From Hafnia alvei (GTDB lineage Bacteria; Pseudomonadota; Gammaproteobacteria; Enterobacterales; Enterobacteriaceae), in assembly GCF_034424155.1 (NCBI RefSeq), contig NZ_CP139992.1, positions 2,248,012-2,312,011 of the forward strand: a stretch of 64,000 nucleotides of DNA, written 5' to 3'. This document shows, in pieces, positions 50,234 to 60,115 of the stretch. Below the pieces are notes generated by a model that had not been told where the DNA came from, searched no databases, and saw nothing but the letters and a program-made list of their open reading frames with translations. Position numbers and translations under genes: made by a program. Each line of letters begins with the position of its first letter. The first letter of the stretch is position 1.

Positions 50234-51184
50234 TTATTTGAACAGATCGGCACTGATGGTGAGGTTACCACCGCTCTTATTCTGCCACTGACGCGTAATG
50301 TGGTAGTACTTCGCACCTTTCTTCGCTGCGCGTTTAGCCACTTCAGAAGACACATCGGTCATGCTGTTGAAATGCCCAGTGAAGGTGACTGAGTCAAATG
50401 GAACCATTTGAGCCGCGGTAGTGTTGTTCACTTCCTGAATCTGCGTACCGTCTGGCAGCGTAACGGTATAGCGCTTGCCGGTAGACGACTGGGTTTCGAA
50501 GAAGCGGCCTACGCCAGTGCTTGGTGTGCCTGATGAAGCTACGCCAGGGATCTCAACGTTGGCAGCGGCTGCGCCACCGGCAGCCAGTGCGGCTTTACCT
50601 GCTTCAGAATCGGCAGGGATCGCATCTGGACTCTGAACCTGACGTTTCGGCGCATCAGCTTTATAGATGTAGGCTGTAATATATTGGTTGCCGCCGCTGT
50701 TGGCATCAATTTGGCGCACGATAAAGTAGGAATCTGCGCCTTTCTTGGCCGCTGCACGGCTAATCGCATCGGTCACATCAGGCTGACTGCGGAAGAAACC
50801 GCTGACGGTAACGGTGTCATAAGGCTGTAACAGATAAGCCTCTGTCTTAGGCAGCTCTTTAACACCGTTGAATACGCGATAGTTTGTGGTTTGTTTCACG
50901 GTTTCAGCGTCTTTCTTATACACATCTGCCGTTACGCGCCAGTTACCGCCGTTATTGCTGTTATTGATGTCCTGAATATAGAAATAGTCTGCGCCCATGC
51001 TATCAGCCCGACGAGACACCGCGCTTGCCGCATCGTTGATCGCATTAAAGCGGCCGCTAATGGTTACTCGTTCAAATGGCTTCAGTTCGGAGGCTTTCTC
51101 TGGTGTGAGTTCCTGTGCGGCCTGAACAGACAGCGCAGTAAGAGACAATAACGCTGATGCAATAATGGTGGTTTTCAGCTTCAT
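50234..51184 (-). CDS. ydgH: YdgH, periplasmic protein with three YdgH/BhsA-McbA domains
   Basis: A 316-residue exported protein (E. coli 314). After the signal peptide (MKLKTTIIASALLSLTALSVQA) come three copies of the BhsA/McbA-type domain at about residues 36-90, 122-178 and 262-316, each with the pattern F/Y-x-x-V-T-[IVF]-[ST]-G-x-F and a later GGN-x-x-[IV]-[ST]-A. E. coli YdgH (SssA) links to envelope stress responses. AAGGA precedes the ATG. It reads toward ydgI, as in E. coli. Confidence 0.94.
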   Translation of the reverse strand: MKLKTTIIASALLSLTALSVQAAQELTPEKASELKPFERVTISGRFNAINDAASAVSRRADSMGADYFYIQDINNSNNGGNWRVTADVYKKDAETVKQTTNYRVFNGVKELPKTEAYLLQPYDTVTVSGFFRSQPDVTDAISRAAAKKGADSYFIVRQIDANSGGNQYITAYIYKADAPKRQVQSPDAIPADSEAGKAALAAGGAAAANVEIPGVASSGTPSTGVGRFFETQSSTGKRYTVTLPDGTQIQEVNNTTAAQMVPFDSVTFTGHFNSMTDVSSEVAKRAAKKGAKYYHITRQWQNKSGGNLTISADLFK

Positions 51185-51804
51185 AAAAAATCCTTTACGC
51201 CTTTTTGCATTGACGAGTATTGCAGGCAGAACCGTTTCGTCTTTTAACAGTTGTTTCTGCTGATGCTCAACTTATCGTAGTGACAATGTATGTAAAAAAT
51301 AATGGGGCAGATTATTACATGTAATAAGTTGTCATGCCTCAGTAATTTATGCGTACTCAGTGATATGGTTACCAAATCGCATTTTTGCTTCATTCTAGAT
51401 TACGCGCAAGAAATCCGCGCAGCGCCCAGAATAGCATTCAAGTGTTAAGTTTGTGTTAACGTAAGATTCAAGTTCATGATTAAAAGGCTCCATGCTAATA
51501 GTCTGGCTAATATCTACCCACTCTTTTGACCGTGAAATCAAGATATTAAGACCCGTTTTCACAATCTTTCTACTAATCCTGAACATAAAGCGATAAATTT
51601 TATTAAATATGGCCTGCAAACGCATGGGAACAGTGGATCATCAGTTATATTTTCAGTAGGTTATAGGTAGCTATGTATACCTAAAGTAGCGAGAGTTTCG
51701 ACTCTGTGTAAAAAAGGTATAGCAAACACTGAGCTGTAAGGCTCTGACGGTCATCGCTATCTCAGGATGACGCTCATCTTATTGACAGGTGAAAAGGGAA
51801 GATT
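51185..51804. promoter_or_regulatory. 620-base divergent region between ydgH and pntA
   Basis: The region holds promoters of ydgH (minus) and pntA (plus). It contains the inverted repeat TAGGTA-N8-TACCTA (51664-51683), about 120 bases before pntA. A 76-codon minus-strand frame in it has no ribosome binding site or family resemblance. No known RNA was recognised. Confidence 0.4.
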
Positions 51805-53334
51805 ATGCGTATTGGTATACCCAGAGAGCGGTTGGCCAATGAAGCCCGTGTAGCAGCCACGCCGAAAACGGTAGAGCAGCTACTGAAATTGGGTTTTACC
51901 GTGGCGATCGAAAACGGTGCTGGCAAATTAGCGAGCTTCGATGATGCGGCATTCCAGCAGGCTGGAGCCGAAATTGTTGGTTATGAAGATATTTGGCAAT
52001 CTGACGTCATTTTAAAAGTGAATGCGCCAGAGGATGAAGAAATTGCTCTGATGAATCCGGGCAGTACTTTAATCAGCTTCATTTGGCCTGCGCAAAACCA
52101 AGATCTACTACAAAAATTGGCAGAGCGTCAGGTTACCGTCATGGCGATGGATTCCGTGCCGCGTATTTCTCGCGCCCAATCCCTCGACGCCCTGAGCTCC
52201 ATGGCAAACATCGCGGGTTATCGTGCCATTGTTGAAGCCGCGCACGAATTCGGGCGCTTCTTTACCGGACAGATCACCGCCGCAGGTAAAGTTCCTCCTG
52301 CCAAAGTGATGGTCATCGGTGCTGGCGTGGCTGGTTTAGCTGCGATCGGTGCAGCGGGAAGCCTAGGTGCCATAGTTCGCGCCTTCGATACACGCCCTGA
52401 AGTGAAAGAGCAGGTGCAAAGCATGGGCGCTGAGTTCCTTGAGTTAGACTTCGAGGAAGAGGCTGGCAGCGGCGATGGCTACGCTAAGGTGATGTCTCCG
52501 GCATTCATTAAAGCCGAGATGGAACTGTTCGCCGCTCAGGCGAAAGACGTGGATATTATCGTTACCACGGCGCTGATTCCGGGTAAACCTGCTCCACGCT
52601 TGATTACCAAAGAAATGGTTGAATCCATGAAGCCGGGCAGCGTGATTGTCGATTTGGCGGCGCAAACCGGTGGTAACTGCGAATTGACCGTCGCGGACAC
52701 GGTAACCGAAACGCCAAACGGCGTGAAAATCATCGGCTATACCGATCTGCCAAGCCGGTTGCCAACGCAGTCTTCTCAGCTTTATGCCACCAACTTGGTA
52801 AACCTGTTAAAACTGCTGTGCAAAGAGAAAGACGGCACGCTTAACGTTGATTTCGACGATACCGTTATTCGCGGTGTTACCGTCGTTAAAACCGGTGAAG
52901 TGACGTGGCCAGCACCGCCAATTCAGGTTTCTGCTCAGCCAAAAGCGAAAGCAGCTGAACCTGTTGCGGCCAAAGAGCCAGAGAAACCGGCTTCTCCATT
53001 CAAAAAATATATCATTCTTGCCGTCGCCATTATCCTGTTTGGTTGGCTGGCGAATGTCGCACCAAAAGAGTTTCTTTCGCACTTTACCGTTTTCGCGCTT
53101 TCGTGCGTGGTCGGTTATTACGTTGTGTGGAATGTCAGTCACGCACTGCATACGCCATTAATGTCGGTAACCAACGCGATTTCAGGGATTATCGTGGTGG
53201 GGGCGGTGCTGCAAATTGGCCACGGCGGCTGGATCACTTTCTTTGCTTTTATCGCCGTGCTGATTGCCAGCATTAACATTTTTGGTGGATTCACCGTGAC
53301 TCAGCGCATGCTGAAAATGTTCCGCAAGAACTAA
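51805..53334 (+). CDS. pntA: Proton-translocating NAD(P) transhydrogenase subunit alpha
   Basis: A 509-residue protein (E. coli 510) with the soluble NAD(H)-binding domain I at residues 1 to about 375 (start [20 protein letters not shown]; nucleotide site [20 protein letters not shown]) and four C-terminal helices from about 400. With PntB it drives NADP reduction by NADH using the proton gradient. AAGGGAAG precedes the ATG. It is cotranscribed with pntB after a 10-base gap. Confidence 0.97.
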   Translation: MRIGIPRERLANEARVAATPKTVEQLLKLGFTVAIENGAGKLASFDDAAFQQAGAEIVGYEDIWQSDVILKVNAPEDEEIALMNPGSTLISFIWPAQNQDLLQKLAERQVTVMAMDSVPRISRAQSLDALSSMANIAGYRAIVEAAHEFGRFFTGQITAAGKVPPAKVMVIGAGVAGLAAIGAAGSLGAIVRAFDTRPEVKEQVQSMGAEFLELDFEEEAGSGDGYAKVMSPAFIKAEMELFAAQAKDVDIIVTTALIPGKPAPRLITKEMVESMKPGSVIVDLAAQTGGNCELTVADTVTETPNGVKIIGYTDLPSRLPTQSSQLYATNLVNLLKLLCKEKDGTLNVDFDDTVIRGVTVVKTGEVTWPAPPIQVSAQPKAKAAEPVAAKEPEKPASPFKKYIILAVAIILFGWLANVAPKEFLSHFTVFALSCVVGYYVVWNVSHALHTPLMSVTNAISGIIVVGAVLQIGHGGWITFFAFIAVLIASINIFGGFTVTQRMLKMFRKN

Positions 53335-53344
53335 GGGGTAACAC

Positions 53345-54736
53345 ATGTCTGGAGGATTAGTTACTGCAGCATACATTGTTGCCGCAATCCTGTTTATTTT
53401 TAGTCTGGCGGGTCTGTCTAAACACGAAACGTCCAAGCAGGGTAATATTTTTGGCGTAGTCGGGATGGCCATTGCGTTGATCGCAACCATCTTTGGCCCC
53501 GATTCCAGCAACGTTGGCTGGATCATCGTTGCCATGGTGATCGGTGGTGCCATTGGTATCTATCTGGCGAAGAAAGTCGAAATGACCGAAATGCCAGAGC
53601 TGGTTGCCGTATTGCACAGCTTCGTGGGTTTAGCGGCCGTACTGGTCGGCTTTAACAGCTTTATCGAGCACCAGCCGGGTTCAATGGAACATGTGATGGA
53701 AAACATCCATCTGACCGAAGTGTTCCTCGGCATCTTCATCGGTGCGGTCACCTTCACCGGTTCTATCGTCGCATTTGGTAAACTGCGTGGCACGATTTCA
53801 TCTAAGCCACTGATGTTACCAAGCCGTCACAAGCTGAACTTGGCTGCGCTGGTAGTCTCTTTCCTGCTGATGGTATGGTTCGTTAATACCGGTAGCACCA
53901 GCGTTCAGGTCATGTGCGTACTGCTGATGACAATCATTGCGCTGGCGTTTGGTTGGCATTTGGTGGCCTCAATTGGCGGCGCAGACATGCCGGTTGTGGT
54001 TTCTATGCTGAACTCCTATTCCGGTTGGGCCGCAGCGGCTGCGGGCTTCATGCTCAGCAACGATTTGCTGATTGTAACCGGTGCGTTGGTGGGGTCTTCC
54101 GGTGCCATCCTGTCTTACATCATGTGTAAGGCGATGAACCGCTCGTTCTTCAGCGTTATTGCCGGTGGTTTTGGTACCGATGGTTCTTCCACGGGTGAAG
54201 ATCAGGAAATGGGTGAGTACCGTGAAACCACGGCTGAGGAAGTGGCTGAGCAGTTGAAAGGCTCTTCATCTGTGATTATCACCCCAGGCTACGGTATGGC
54301 CGTGGCTCAGGCGCAGTATCCGGTGGCAGAAATCACCGCGAAGCTACGTGCCATGGGCGTCAAAGTTCGCTTTGGTATTCATCCCGTTGCCGGTCGTTTG
54401 CCTGGTCACATGAACGTATTGCTGGCAGAAGCAAAAGTCCCGTATGACATCGTGCTAGAAATGGACGAGATAAACGACGACTTTGCTGATACCGATACCG
54501 TTCTGGTTATTGGCGCGAACGACACGGTAAACCCAGCGGCAATGGAAGATCCACGTAGCCCAATCGCCGGTATGCCGGTGTTGGAAGTGTGGAAAGCGCA
54601 GAATGTTATCGTCTTCAAGCGCTCAATGAATACCGGCTATGCTGGCGTTCAAAACCCATTGTTCTTCAAAGACAATACCCAAATGCTGTTTGGTGATGCG
54701 AAAGCCAGCGTAGAAGCTATTCTGCGCGCGCTGTAA
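53345..54736 (+). CDS. pntB: Proton-translocating NAD(P) transhydrogenase subunit beta
   Basis: A 463-residue protein (E. coli 462): membrane helices in the first 260 residues and the NADP(H)-binding domain III at the C-terminus ([52 protein letters not shown]). It completes the PntAB complex in the inner membrane. A strong terminator follows. Confidence 0.97.
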   Translation: MSGGLVTAAYIVAAILFIFSLAGLSKHETSKQGNIFGVVGMAIALIATIFGPDSSNVGWIIVAMVIGGAIGIYLAKKVEMTEMPELVAVLHSFVGLAAVLVGFNSFIEHQPGSMEHVMENIHLTEVFLGIFIGAVTFTGSIVAFGKLRGTISSKPLMLPSRHKLNLAALVVSFLLMVWFVNTGSTSVQVMCVLLMTIIALAFGWHLVASIGGADMPVVVSMLNSYSGWAAAAAGFMLSNDLLIVTGALVGSSGAILSYIMCKAMNRSFFSVIAGGFGTDGSSTGEDQEMGEYRETTAEEVAEQLKGSSSVIITPGYGMAVAQAQYPVAEITAKLRAMGVKVRFGIHPVAGRLPGHMNVLLAEAKVPYDIVLEMDEINDDFADTDTVLVIGANDTVNPAAMEDPRSPIAGMPVLEVWKAQNVIVFKRSMNTGYAGVQNPLFFKDNTQMLFGDAKASVEAILRAL

Positions 54737-54757
54737 TCATCCTCGGGTATAAAACAG

Positions 54758-54782
54758 AAGGGCCGCAATAGCGGCCCTTTTT
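54758..54782. terminator. pntAB terminator
   Basis: Perfect stem AAGGGCCGC / GCGGCCCTT around AATA with a T tract, in the convergent gap with uspE. Confidence 0.9.
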
Positions 54783-54805
54783 ACATCTATCGTCTAGCGG
54801 CTTAG

Positions 54806-55765
54806 TTATTCGTCATCATGTTCATCGTCGTCATCTAATTCAACGGGCGACTGGAAACCATCAGGCTTAATGGCCAGCAGGTCACATTTCAGATGGTCGA
54901 TCACATGTTCTGCGGTATTGCCAATAAATGCCGCGGAGATGCCGGTTCGCCCTAGCGTACCAAGCACCACAACGCCCGCGTTCAAATGGTCGGCAACGTC
55001 AGGGATCACCTCTTCAGGCAGGCCTTTTTCGACATGCGTACATTCTTCTTTCATGCCAAATTTCTGCCGCAACGCTTTCATCGCCAGCAGATGCTGTCCG
55101 CGAATCGCATCGTTATAAATACTCGGATCAAAGTCCGGCAGTTCGATGGCGATATTAATTGGCGTAACCGGGTAGGCACCAACCAAGTGCAGAGAAGTAT
55201 GGTCCACGTGCTCCGCCAGTTCGAGCGACTCTTTCACTAATTTAATGTTTAGCGGGTCATGATAGGGCTCTTCGCTCGACAGATTGACCGCCACCAGCGC
55301 TGTACCGTGCTGCGGCCATGGCTGGTCTTTGACCATCCACACAGGGCAAGGACATTTACGTAATAAATGCCAATCGGTAGGGGTGAAAATAACGGACTCC
55401 AAGCGATCGTGCTGATGTGCCATCTTGAGCAGCAAATCGTATTTACCGCTGATGACTTCCTGAATAATCGCTTCAAAAGGACGGTTATGCCAAACCACCT
55501 TGATATCAATTGGCACGCCAGCTTCCAAATAATAGCGACACTGCTCTTTGATCCACGCCGAACGCTGGCTGATAACGCCCTGACGCATAGAGGTGCGCTC
55601 ATTTGGCGACAACAGCGTTGTCATTTCGTAGGAAAAATCATAGATAGACAGGAACGCAGTAATGCGTCCACCGTTTCGTTGGACCAGATAAACAGCACGA
55701 CGTAACGCCGGTTGATCATCCTGATTGGGGTCAATAGCCACCAGAAGATTCTGATACTTCGCCAT
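54806..55765 (-). CDS. uspE: Universal stress protein UspE
   Basis: A 319-residue tandem Usp protein (E. coli 316): first Usp domain about residues 1-150 ([22 protein letters not shown]), second about 155-310 with the G-2x-G-9x-G(S/T)-like segment [25 protein letters not shown]. It is involved in stress resistance, cell aggregation and motility in E. coli. GAGG precedes the ATG. It lies downstream of fnr on the same strand, as in E. coli. Confidence 0.95.
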   Translation of the reverse strand: MAKYQNLLVAIDPNQDDQPALRRAVYLVQRNGGRITAFLSIYDFSYEMTTLLSPNERTSMRQGVISQRSAWIKEQCRYYLEAGVPIDIKVVWHNRPFEAIIQEVISGKYDLLLKMAHQHDRLESVIFTPTDWHLLRKCPCPVWMVKDQPWPQHGTALVAVNLSSEEPYHDPLNIKLVKESLELAEHVDHTSLHLVGAYPVTPINIAIELPDFDPSIYNDAIRGQHLLAMKALRQKFGMKEECTHVEKGLPEEVIPDVADHLNAGVVVLGTLGRTGISAAFIGNTAEHVIDHLKCDLLAIKPDGFQSPVELDDDDEHDDE

Positions 55766-55954
55766 ACCGCCTCCTCGCTAACCCAAAAAATGTGCGCATG
55801 GCACTGTTTTATCGTCCAAGGGACAAAACCATACAATAGGCCTTACTCGTTAAGAGTAAACCATGATGCGCAAACAAAGTAGGGGAAGGAAGAGAACCGG
55901 ATCAACTAATCAGAAAAAATGCTTTCAGAATAATGATCCGGTTGGATATGAAGA

Positions 55955-56710
55955 TTACTCGTTGGTTGAGCGAGGGTTGCCAGCCAACAGCGAAAGGGCG
56001 TCTACGTCTTGAATGGTGATGTATTTGCCCTTAACGCTTAAAATTTCACTCTTCTGGAAACGACCCAGCAGACGGCTGATGGTTTCAACGGTCAGACCCA
56101 GATAGTTACCGATGTCGCCACGCGTCATGGTCAAACGGAACTCACGCGGTGAGAAGCCACGCTGGGCAAAGCGGCGAGAGAGATTATAGATGAAGGCTGC
56201 CAAACGTTCTTCGGCATTTTTCTTCGACAGCAACAGGATCATGTCCTGATCGCCTTTGATTTCACCGCTCATTAAACGCATCATCTGCTGACGCAGGCTC
56301 GGCATTTTACCTGAGAGATCGTCCAGTGTTTCGAATGGGATCTCACAAACCATTGAGGTTTCAAGTGCCTGAGCAAAACTTGGATGTTGCTGGGTACCGA
56401 TAGCATCAAAACCCACCAGATCGCCCGCAAGATGGAATGCGGTAATCTGTTCATCACCTTGTTCGGTAATGGTGTAGCTCTTGATGGTTCCGGAGCGAAT
56501 GGCATACAGCGATTTCAGCTCGTCACCGGCTTTAAACAACGCCTGACCTTTCTGAATCGGCTTTTTACGCTCAATGATATTGTCAAGCTGATCCAGCTCG
56601 TGCTCATTAAGAGTAAAAGGAATGCACAGCTGGCTAATGCTGCAATCCTGACAATGGATCGCACAACCGCCAGACTGGATACGACGAATGACGCGCTTTT
56701 CCGGAATCAT
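55955..56710 (-). CDS. fnr: Anaerobic global regulator FNR
   Basis: A 251-residue CRP-family regulator (E. coli 250). The oxygen-sensing 4Fe-4S cluster ligands Cys20, Cys23 and Cys29 are in place, with the fourth in the later SMVCEIPF; Cys16 is also conserved. The C-terminal helix-turn-helix ([24 protein letters not shown]) is nearly identical to E. coli. The start at 56708-56710 (MIPEKR) is the family start; a further in-frame ATG upstream would run through the promoter. An FNR box at 56730 indicates autoregulation. The usual neighbour ogt is missing. Confidence 0.98.
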   Translation of the reverse strand: MIPEKRVIRRIQSGGCAIHCQDCSISQLCIPFTLNEHELDQLDNIIERKKPIQKGQALFKAGDELKSLYAIRSGTIKSYTITEQGDEQITAFHLAGDLVGFDAIGTQQHPSFAQALETSMVCEIPFETLDDLSGKMPSLRQQMMRLMSGEIKGDQDMILLLSKKNAEERLAAFIYNLSRRFAQRGFSPREFRLTMTRGDIGNYLGLTVETISRLLGRFQKSEILSVKGKYITIQDVDALSLLAGNPRSTNE

Positions 56711-56729
56711 AGGTAATGCCCAAGCAATA

Positions 56730-56743
56730 TTGATATTGGTCAA
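56730..56743 (-). promoter_or_regulatory. Autoregulatory FNR box of fnr
   Basis: The minus strand reads TTGACCAATATCAA, one mismatch from TTGAT-N4-ATCAA, just downstream of a TTAAAAT -10 element. In E. coli the same arrangement represses fnr. Confidence 0.85.
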
Positions 56744-57272
56744 TTTTAACATCTTTTAGGGCAGAGAATAAACCCTGTTGTTGATCCAAACGATAATTCC
56801 ACGATTAAGTCAGCCTAAATTTAAGAAATGTGACCGAAATTAAGTTCTTTTTATGTGACAACGTCACTCAATAAGCGTGAATTTGTTGTTATGTTGTGAG
56901 TGAATTATTTTCAGTGTTAAATTTTAGCAAAGAAAATAACCATTTAGTTTTCTGCATGAAGTCGAAGTTTCATCGATGAAACTCAATGGCGGTGCGGTTT
57001 TGAGCGCAGCATGTAAACCTTGAAGGTTAATAATTTGTCTCTATTCGTGAAATAACGGTAGCGCAGCCTAAATGAAGTTTAAATAATTTCTCTTAATGAA
57101 TATTTTTTTCCTTTTTTGCGAACTCACGACAAAAATGAGCAAAAGAGAAACAGAAAATACCAGCGTGCAGCTCACTTAGTTCAATAAGCTATATCAGACC
57201 ATTTTTGATTATTTGGCCCGTACAGCAAAACGCTTTAAAAATGGCGGATGTTTTCTTGTTTAAAGAAAGGCC
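56744..57272. other. Region between fnr and the Cbl-type gene
   Basis: About 530 bases, AT-rich in parts, with the fnr -10 element at its left end and a matS site at 56855. E. coli carries ogt next to fnr; no trace of ogt was seen here. Confidence 0.45.
56855..56867. other. matS site (MatP binding) upstream of fnr
   Basis: GTGACAACGTCAC matches GTGACRNYGTCAC exactly. Confidence 0.85.
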
Positions 57273-58223
57273 ATGAACTTCCAACAACTGAAGATCATCC
57301 GCGAGTCTGCGCGTTGCAACTTCAATCTCACTGAAGTCGCTAACATGCTCTATACCTCTCAGTCGGGAGTTAGTCGCCATATCCGTGAGCTAGAAGATGA
57401 GCTGGGGCTGGAGATTTTCGTGCGCCACGGCAAGCGCATTCTGGGGCTTACAGAACCGGGGAAGGCGCTGCTGACGGTCGTTGAACGAACGTTGGACGAG
57501 GCTAGCAATATTCGGCGCATTGCAGAGGACTTCACCCAGCAATCGTCAGGTATTCTGGTCATCGCCACCACACACACCCAAGCGCGTTACAGCCTGCCTC
57601 CGGTATTGAAAAATTTTCGTCAGCGATTTCCACAGGTGCGCTTAGTGCTTAATCAAGGCTCGCCGCAGGAAATTCGCGCTATGCTACATAACGGCGATGC
57701 CGATATTGGTATCGCCAGTGAGTGTTTAACGGAGTCGCCTGCCATTGCCGCTTTTCCGTGGTTTAACTGGCAACATGCGCTTTTAGTTCCACAAACTCAT
57801 CCGTTGATTGAATTGCCGATTACGCTGGAGAGCGTGAGCCAATTTCCGTTAATAACCTATCGGCAAGGCATCACTGGGCGCTCACGTATCGATCAGGCGT
57901 TTAGCGTGGCGGGGCTAGCGCCTGATATCGTGCTTAGCGCTCAGGATTCGGACGTGGTCAAAACCTACGTTGAGCTGGGTTTTGGCGTTGGGATACTGGC
58001 TGAACAGGCGTGTCAGCAGGGGGCGACTCAGCAACTGGTCACGCTTGATGCAAGCGCTCTTTTTGCGCCAAATACGGCATGGATTGGGGTGAGGAAAGGG
58101 CAGATACAGCGTGATTATGTCTGGCAGCTCATTGAATTATGTAATCCAGCATTAACCCCAGCGCAAATAAAAACGCAGGTGATGCAGTTTGAAGACCCAT
58201 CGATTATTGATTATCAAATTTGA
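57273..58223 (+). CDS. cbl: LysR-type regulator of the Cbl/CysB group
   Basis: A 316-residue regulator, the length of E. coli Cbl. The start MNFQQLKIIRESARCNFNLTEVA, the helix-turn-helix SQSGVSRHIRELEDELG and the effector domain segments ATTHTQARYSLP, ITYRQGITGRSRID and QDSDVVKTYVELG are characteristic of CysB/Cbl, and the C-terminus ends in IDYQI as Cbl does. Cbl activates sulfonate-utilisation genes during sulfate starvation. It stands divergently from a sulfur-acquisition cluster (58304-64000), its likely target. Whether it is the only Cbl of this genome or an extra copy cannot be told. Confidence 0.85.
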   Translation: MNFQQLKIIRESARCNFNLTEVANMLYTSQSGVSRHIRELEDELGLEIFVRHGKRILGLTEPGKALLTVVERTLDEASNIRRIAEDFTQQSSGILVIATTHTQARYSLPPVLKNFRQRFPQVRLVLNQGSPQEIRAMLHNGDADIGIASECLTESPAIAAFPWFNWQHALLVPQTHPLIELPITLESVSQFPLITYRQGITGRSRIDQAFSVAGLAPDIVLSAQDSDVVKTYVELGFGVGILAEQACQQGATQQLVTLDASALFAPNTAWIGVRKGQIQRDYVWQLIELCNPALTPAQIKTQVMQFEDPSIIDYQI

Positions 58224-58303
58224 TTTCAGCCATTGAACATTACGGTGGTGATAGCCCCGTATAAAGCGTGAGCTATCACCGCGCTTCCCGAATTTTAAAA
58301 CCT

Positions 58304-58954
58304 CTAGCGATGATTTAACCGCTTTGACAGCTTGTCTCCGCTGAACTGCAACACGGTAACCAATGCAACCAGCGCCACAATCACCGTAAACATAACCTGC
58401 GTATCAAAGCGCTGATAACCGTAGCGATAGGCTAAATCACCCAGCCCACCGGCACCGATGGCACCGGCCATGGCGGAGGCGTTGATCATGGTCACCAACG
58501 TGATGGTGAAACCACTGACAATGCCCGGTAATGCCTCGGGCAGTAAAACGTGCCAAATGATGTGCAGTCGCTTGCAGCCCATCGCCTGTGCAGCCTCCAC
58601 TAAACCATGATCAACTTCCCGCAGGCTTACTTCTGCGATACGCGCAAAGAAGGGCGTTGCGGCCACGGTCAACGGCACCACGGCGGCCCAAACACCGTAG
58701 GTCGTTCCGACAATTAATCGCGTAAAAGGGATCAGCGCAACCATCAGAATTAAGAAAGGCACGGAGCGAAATAAATTCACAAACCAGCCCAATACCTGTT
58801 GTATCCGCGGCGCTTCATAGAGTCCGTTACGGCTGCACACCACCAAAATCACAGCCAGTGGGAGGCCAATCAGCAGCGCCAGCAGTGATGAAACGCCCAC
58901 CATCAATAGCGTATCAATAAATCCTTGCCACAAACGATCAAGCTGAATAGACAT
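58304..58954 (-). CDS. MetI-type ABC transporter permease
   Basis: A 216-residue inner membrane permease of the methionine-uptake (MetI) family with about five helices and the cytoplasmic loop EVDHGLVEAAQAMGCKRLHIIWHVLLPEA, the EAA motif that docks on the ATPase. Start overlaps the ATPase gene end by 17 bases. With the ATPase and the substrate-binding protein it forms a MetNIQ-type importer; the gene context suggests an organosulfur substrate rather than methionine itself. Confidence 0.9.
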   Translation of the reverse strand: MSIQLDRLWQGFIDTLLMVGVSSLLALLIGLPLAVILVVCSRNGLYEAPRIQQVLGWFVNLFRSVPFLILMVALIPFTRLIVGTTYGVWAAVVPLTVAATPFFARIAEVSLREVDHGLVEAAQAMGCKRLHIIWHVLLPEALPGIVSGFTITLVTMINASAMAGAIGAGGLGDLAYRYGYQRFDTQVMFTVIVALVALVTVLQFSGDKLSKRLNHR

Positions 58955-60113
58955 AGCCTAATGCCTCCACGCGGGTAGCGACTTTTTGCGCTTTGTTTAT
59001 CAGCGCAGTAGCACCGAATTGGGGAATAGCGGTCAGTAAAACGCTGCCTACAGTACGCTGTTGGATGACATCCAGAGAGCTGCTGATAATCTGCACGTCA
59101 TGGCCTAAGGCCTTCACCAAGGCACTGAGGTTTGGGCGGCTGGCTTCAAATCCACTGTAGCTGAGCCGTAACAACAGCGCATCACGTGCAGATTTTGGGT
59201 GCGGATGTAGTTGAGCTTGGATATTTTCCGGCAGATTCTGCCTCGTCGGGGTAAGCAATGTTTGCGTGACCTCATGTTGAGGCTCACCAAAAACCTGCCA
59301 GACATCGCCGGATTCAATCATTTCGCCGTGTTCGAGGACGACTACGCGGTCGCAGATTTCACGGATCACTTCCATCTCGTGGGTAATCAGTACAATCGTG
59401 AGCTTTAACGCTTGGTTGATGCTTTTAAGCAATGCCAGAATAGAATGCGTAGTCTCAGGATCGAGCGCCGAAGTGGCTTCATCGCACAGCAAAATCTCGG
59501 GATCATGCACTAAGGCTCGAGCAATACCCACGCGCTGTTTTTGTCCACCTGAAAGCTGCGCTGGATAAGCATTGTGTCGCGCCTCTAAACCTACCAACTT
59601 CAGCAGGCTATCGACCTTTAATTTTCTTGCCGCTGCGCTTACGCCCGCGACCTTGAGCGGCAACTCGATATTTTCACGTACGGTTTTGGCCGAAAGTAAG
59701 TTGAAGTGCTGAAAAATCATGCCGGTACGGCGTCGAAAGGCAACCAGCTCATCTTCATTCAATGCGCCAATATTGACACCGTTCACAGCCACCGTTCCCG
59801 ATGACGGATTTTCTAAACGATTCAGCGTGCGAATCAGAGACGATTTTCCTGCGCCGCTGCGGCCAATAATGCCAAATATTTCACCGCGCTGGATAGTCAG
59901 ATTAATGTCTTTGAGCGCCTTCACGCCGTTGGCGTAGGTTTTGTTCAGATCCGCCAACACAATATGATTATTGAGAACGTCAGGCAGATTTTCGGTTGCT
60001 TGAATTTCTTGCTGTTCTAGCACCGCTGGCTCCCGCAGACTTTCTGCCAGCATAGCGGTGTTGAACATCGAGAGTTGAAGCTCCGATAGGCGAAGCATAG
60101 AGAGATTCATCAT
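58938..60113 (-). CDS. MetN-type ABC transporter ATPase with N-terminal extension
   Basis: A 391-residue ATPase; E. coli MetN has 343. The core has Walker A GRSGAGKS at residues 84-91, the signature LSGGQKQRVGIARAL, Walker B ILLCDEATSALD and a C-terminal NIL regulatory domain (about 300-390). The first 50 or so residues, methionine- and glutamate-rich (MMNLSMLRLSELQLSM...), have no MetN counterpart. The start is two bases from the stop of the substrate-binding gene, with GGAG about nine bases upstream; a later start inside the extension is possible. Confidence 0.88.
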   Translation of the reverse strand: MMNLSMLRLSELQLSMFNTAMLAESLREPAVLEQQEIQATENLPDVLNNHIVLADLNKTYANGVKALKDINLTIQRGEIFGIIGRSGAGKSSLIRTLNRLENPSSGTVAVNGVNIGALNEDELVAFRRRTGMIFQHFNLLSAKTVRENIELPLKVAGVSAAARKLKVDSLLKLVGLEARHNAYPAQLSGGQKQRVGIARALVHDPEILLCDEATSALDPETTHSILALLKSINQALKLTIVLITHEMEVIREICDRVVVLEHGEMIESGDVWQVFGEPQHEVTQTLLTPTRQNLPENIQAQLHPHPKSARDALLLRLSYSGFEASRPNLSALVKALGHDVQIISSSLDVIQQRTVGSVLLTAIPQFGATALINKAQKVATRVEALGYVYSA

Positions 60114-60115
60114 TG

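Noticed and set aside
51395-51625. 76-codon minus-strand frame upstream of pntA
   Set aside because: No Shine-Dalgarno before the ATG, no family resemblance and atypical composition.
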